From an uncultured Clostridia bacterium (GTDB taxonomy: Bacteria > Bacillota > Clostridia > JAAYHZ01): a stretch of DNA of 7,755 nucleotides. The DNA is taken from positions 1 through 7,755 of the forward strand of contig CALCRE010000309.1 in assembly GCA_937894465.1 (NCBI GenBank), in the 5' to 3' direction. Positions 6,068-7,755 of this stretch are shown here, piece after piece. A program made the translations under genes and the position numbers. The notes beneath the pieces were generated by a model. The model saw only the letters and a program-made list of their open reading frames with translations, had not been told where the DNA came from and did no database searches. Numbering within the stretch: position 1 is the stretch's first letter; every line of letters starts with the position of its first letter.

Positions 6068-6508
6068 TTGCATAAAACAAAAAAATTAATTGATTGTTTT
6101 CAAAAAAACAAATATACATGCTTAATCGCAAACAATGGAGAGATTGTTTATACATCCTTCGACAAAGGTGTTAGACCTTTAACAGAATTCTATCATTCAC
6201 AAAACCGAATTGGATTAAATGATCTTCAGTTAATAGACAAGGTCATCGGTAAGGGAGCAGCTTTTCTTTGTGTTTTAATAGGGATTAAAAGAATTCATAC
6301 GGATGTGATCAGTAAATCGGCATTGGATGTTTTGGATCAATACAAAATTCAGACAACATATGAAACCATGACAGAGTATATCGTCAATGCAGACAAGACC
6401 GGTCATTGTCCGGTGGAAACTTTAAGCGAAAAATTTGATACCCCGGAATCTTTTTATCCTGCATTATTGGATTTCTTTAAAAAACGAGGAGTGAAAAAAT
6501 CATGTTGA
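6068..6508 (+). CDS. DUF1893 family protein (TM1506-like, deaminase-type fold)
   Basis: The 146-residue protein matches DUF1893, whose Thermotoga representative TM1506 has a cytidine-deaminase-like fold; the cellular function is unknown. Family landmarks are YTCLIANNGEIVYTSFDKGVRPL (about 16-38), DKVIGKGAAFLCVLIG (57-72), the ISKSALDVL segment (81-89) and NADKTGHCPVE (107-117). The canonical deaminase zinc pair (HAE with PCxxC) is absent, so ordinary cytidine deaminase activity is unlikely. It is soluble with no signal peptide. The start is TTG 6068: no in-frame ATG precedes the conserved region and an in-frame TAA lies at 6059-6061. AAGGAA sits too close to the TTG; TAGG at 6055-6058 is better placed, so initiation may be weak. 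The stop overlaps the next gene by 7 bases. Confidence 0.83.
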   Translation: MHKTKKLIDCFQKNKYTCLIANNGEIVYTSFDKGVRPLTEFYHSQNRIGLNDLQLIDKVIGKGAAFLCVLIGIKRIHTDVISKSALDVLDQYKIQTTYETMTEYIVNADKTGHCPVETLSEKFDTPESFYPALLDFFKKRGVKKSC

Positions 6509-6924
6509 AAATAGCTGTTATTGACGCTCAGGGTGGTGGCTTTGGAAAAGCTTTAGTAGAAGGGCTGACTGTTTTGGGAGATCAAGTGGACATACTTGCA
6601 TTGGGAACCAATGTATTTGCCACTATGGCTATGAGAAAAGCCGGAGCTCACAGATACGCCACCGGAGAAAATGCAATTTGTTTTAATGCAGACAAGGTGG
6701 ATCTCATTATCGGTGGGGTTGGAATTCTCGCGGCAAACTCCATGTTAGGTGAAATCACACAACAAATGGCTAATAGCATTTCTTCATCCCATGCAAGGAA
6801 AATTGTCATACCTTTTGGCAAATGTAATATTACCGTACCCGGTACCACTGACTATACTCTAAAAGAACTGGTCACTATGTCGGTGGAAATTATCCAAAAA
6901 ATATTGGAGGAATCTCATGGATAA
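6502..6924 (+). CDS. DUF3842 family protein
   Basis: The 140-residue cytoplasmic protein matches DUF3842, a clostridial family of unknown function. The N terminus KIAVIDAQGGGFGKALVE is a beta strand followed by a Gly-rich loop (G11-G12-G13-x-G15) and helix, as in Rossmann-like nucleotide-binding folds. Further conserved blocks are ALGTN (33-37), ATGEN (53-57), ANSMLGEIT (78-86) and IPFGKCNI (103-110, with C108). GAGGAGTG lies 9-10 bases before ATG 6502, within the DUF1893 gene. It overlaps DUF1893 by 7 bases and mutS2 by 8, so all three are probably translated in a coupled way. Binding of a nucleotide is inferred from the loop only; no substrate is known. Confidence 0.87.
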   Translation: MLKIAVIDAQGGGFGKALVEGLTVLGDQVDILALGTNVFATMAMRKAGAHRYATGENAICFNADKVDLIIGGVGILAANSMLGEITQQMANSISSSHARKIVIPFGKCNITVPGTTDYTLKELVTMSVEIIQKILEESHG

Positions 6925-7755
6925 TCATGCTCTTCGAGTGTTGGAGTTTGATAAGATCATTGCTAGGTTAACGGAATGTGCTGTATCCAAGCCTGCTAGA
7001 AAGCTGTGCGGGAAAATATCACCTTATTCTTCCCGTAGAATGGTTTTGGAAAAATTAAAAGAAACCACCGACGCGGTAGCGCATATGGCCAAAAAAGGCA
7101 AACCACACTTATCCGGAATCGATGATGTGTCCACAATGGTCACAAAAGCCGATAAAGGTGGCATTTTGACACCGGGGGAGCTGCTTAAGATCGCAGATCT
7201 TTTATATACTTGCAGGCAGTTTACCGAATACTTTGAAGAAAAAGAACCGGATGAAGAAAACAGTATATATTTACTGTACAAAAGAATTGTACGAAATGAT
7301 CCGTTGGAAAGGGAAATCAAACGAGTTGTGATCTCTGATGAAGAGTTGGCAGATGACGCAAGTCCTGAGTTGTTTTCCATCCGTAGAAGCATTCAAAGAA
7401 CAAAGGATGAATTAAAATCCGCACTGGATCGATTGATTCGTTCTCCCCAATATGCAAAAATGATGCAGGATCCTTTGGTCACCGTACGAAATGATCGATA
7501 TGTCATACCTGTAAAAGCAAGCAATAAATCGGATATCAAAGGGATCATTCATGATACTTCGGCCAGCGGTTCAACCGTATTCATCGAACCTGCTTTTTCC
7601 GTGGAAGCCAACAACAAAATTCGTGAGCTCATGATTCGTGAAGCCAAAGAGATCGAAAGAATCCTACGGGTTCTGACAGGGAGAGTGCAAGAATTCGGCT
7701 TGCAAATCAATGAAAATGTATATTTCGGTACTAGAATTGATCTTGCTTTTGCAAA
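6917..7755 (+). CDS. mutS2: MutS2 family endonuclease/ATPase, 3'-truncated by window edge
   Basis: The frame opens at ATG 6917 with an ideal GGAGG (6906-6910) 6 bases upstream and stays open to the last base, so about 279 of roughly 790 residues are present. The start MDNHALRVLEFDKIIARL, the block SPQYAKMMQDPLVTVRNDRYVIPVKA (176-201) and DTSASGSTVFIEP (213-225) are diagnostic of MutS2, as is the absence of the MutS mismatch-recognition domain. The visible part covers the core/lever region. The Walker ATPase and the C-terminal Smr nuclease domain lie beyond the window. MutS2 proteins suppress recombination in some bacteria and in Bacillus subtilis act on collided ribosomes. It overlaps the DUF3842 gene by 8 bases and shares its promoter near 5980. 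Confidence 0.94.
   Translation, partial: MDNHALRVLEFDKIIARLTECAVSKPARKLCGKISPYSSRRMVLEKLKETTDAVAHMAKKGKPHLSGIDDVSTMVTKADKGGILTPGELLKIADLLYTCRQFTEYFEEKEPDEENSIYLLYKRIVRNDPLEREIKRVVISDEELADDASPELFSIRRSIQRTKDELKSALDRLIRSPQYAKMMQDPLVTVRNDRYVIPVKASNKSDIKGIIHDTSASGSTVFIEPAFSVEANNKIRELMIREAKEIERILRVLTGRVQEFGLQINENVYFGTRIDLAFA

Overview
The window looks like core chromosome from an AT-rich, low-GC Gram-positive anaerobe of the Bacillota, most likely class Clostridia. Supporting signs are strong AGGAGG-type ribosome binding sites, tightly packed same-strand genes, and families typical of Clostridia (DUF5685 with a J-domain partner, DUF1893, DUF3842, MutS2). No genus can be named from the sequence alone. 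All genes are on the + strand. I see no tRNA, rRNA, insertion sequence, CRISPR array or integrase.

Region A (1-3363) is a run of five closely spaced genes: the 3' three quarters of an ATP-type 6-phosphofructokinase (pfkA), a phosphatidylglycerophosphate synthase (pgsA), a DUF5685 protein, a J-domain protein with a TPR-like middle and a nine-cysteine tail, and a six-helix membrane protein. Gaps are 25, 15, -17 (overlap) and 12 bases, so they are probably co-transcribed. PfkA serves glycolysis and PgsA makes the anionic phospholipid precursor. The last three genes have no known function.

Region B (3364-5921) holds two lipoprotein genes. The first is a 613-residue extracellular solute-binding protein of the ABC-transporter LipO type, with no permease gene nearby. 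The second, 18 bases downstream, encodes a short lipoprotein whose reading frame breaks at a run of six T. The break coincides with a T TTT TTA heptamer in the phase needed for -1 frameshifting, and the downstream frame continues with protein-like sequence. It is either a one-base deletion (mutation or sequencing error) or a recoding site.

Region C (5922-7755) starts with a 146-base gap carrying a good sigma-A-type promoter (TTGTTA, 17 bases, TAGAAT) and a leader hairpin. Three overlapping genes follow: DUF1893 (deaminase-like fold family), DUF3842 (Gly-rich nucleotide-binding-like N terminus) and mutS2. mutS2 starts at 6917 and runs off the end of the window, so it has no stop codon here. 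The 7- and 8-base overlaps suggest translational coupling, and so a possible link between the two uncharacterised proteins and MutS2.

The items most worth following up are the J-domain protein with a cysteine-string-like tail next to DUF5685, the frame break at the slippery heptamer, and the DUF1893-DUF3842-mutS2 operon.
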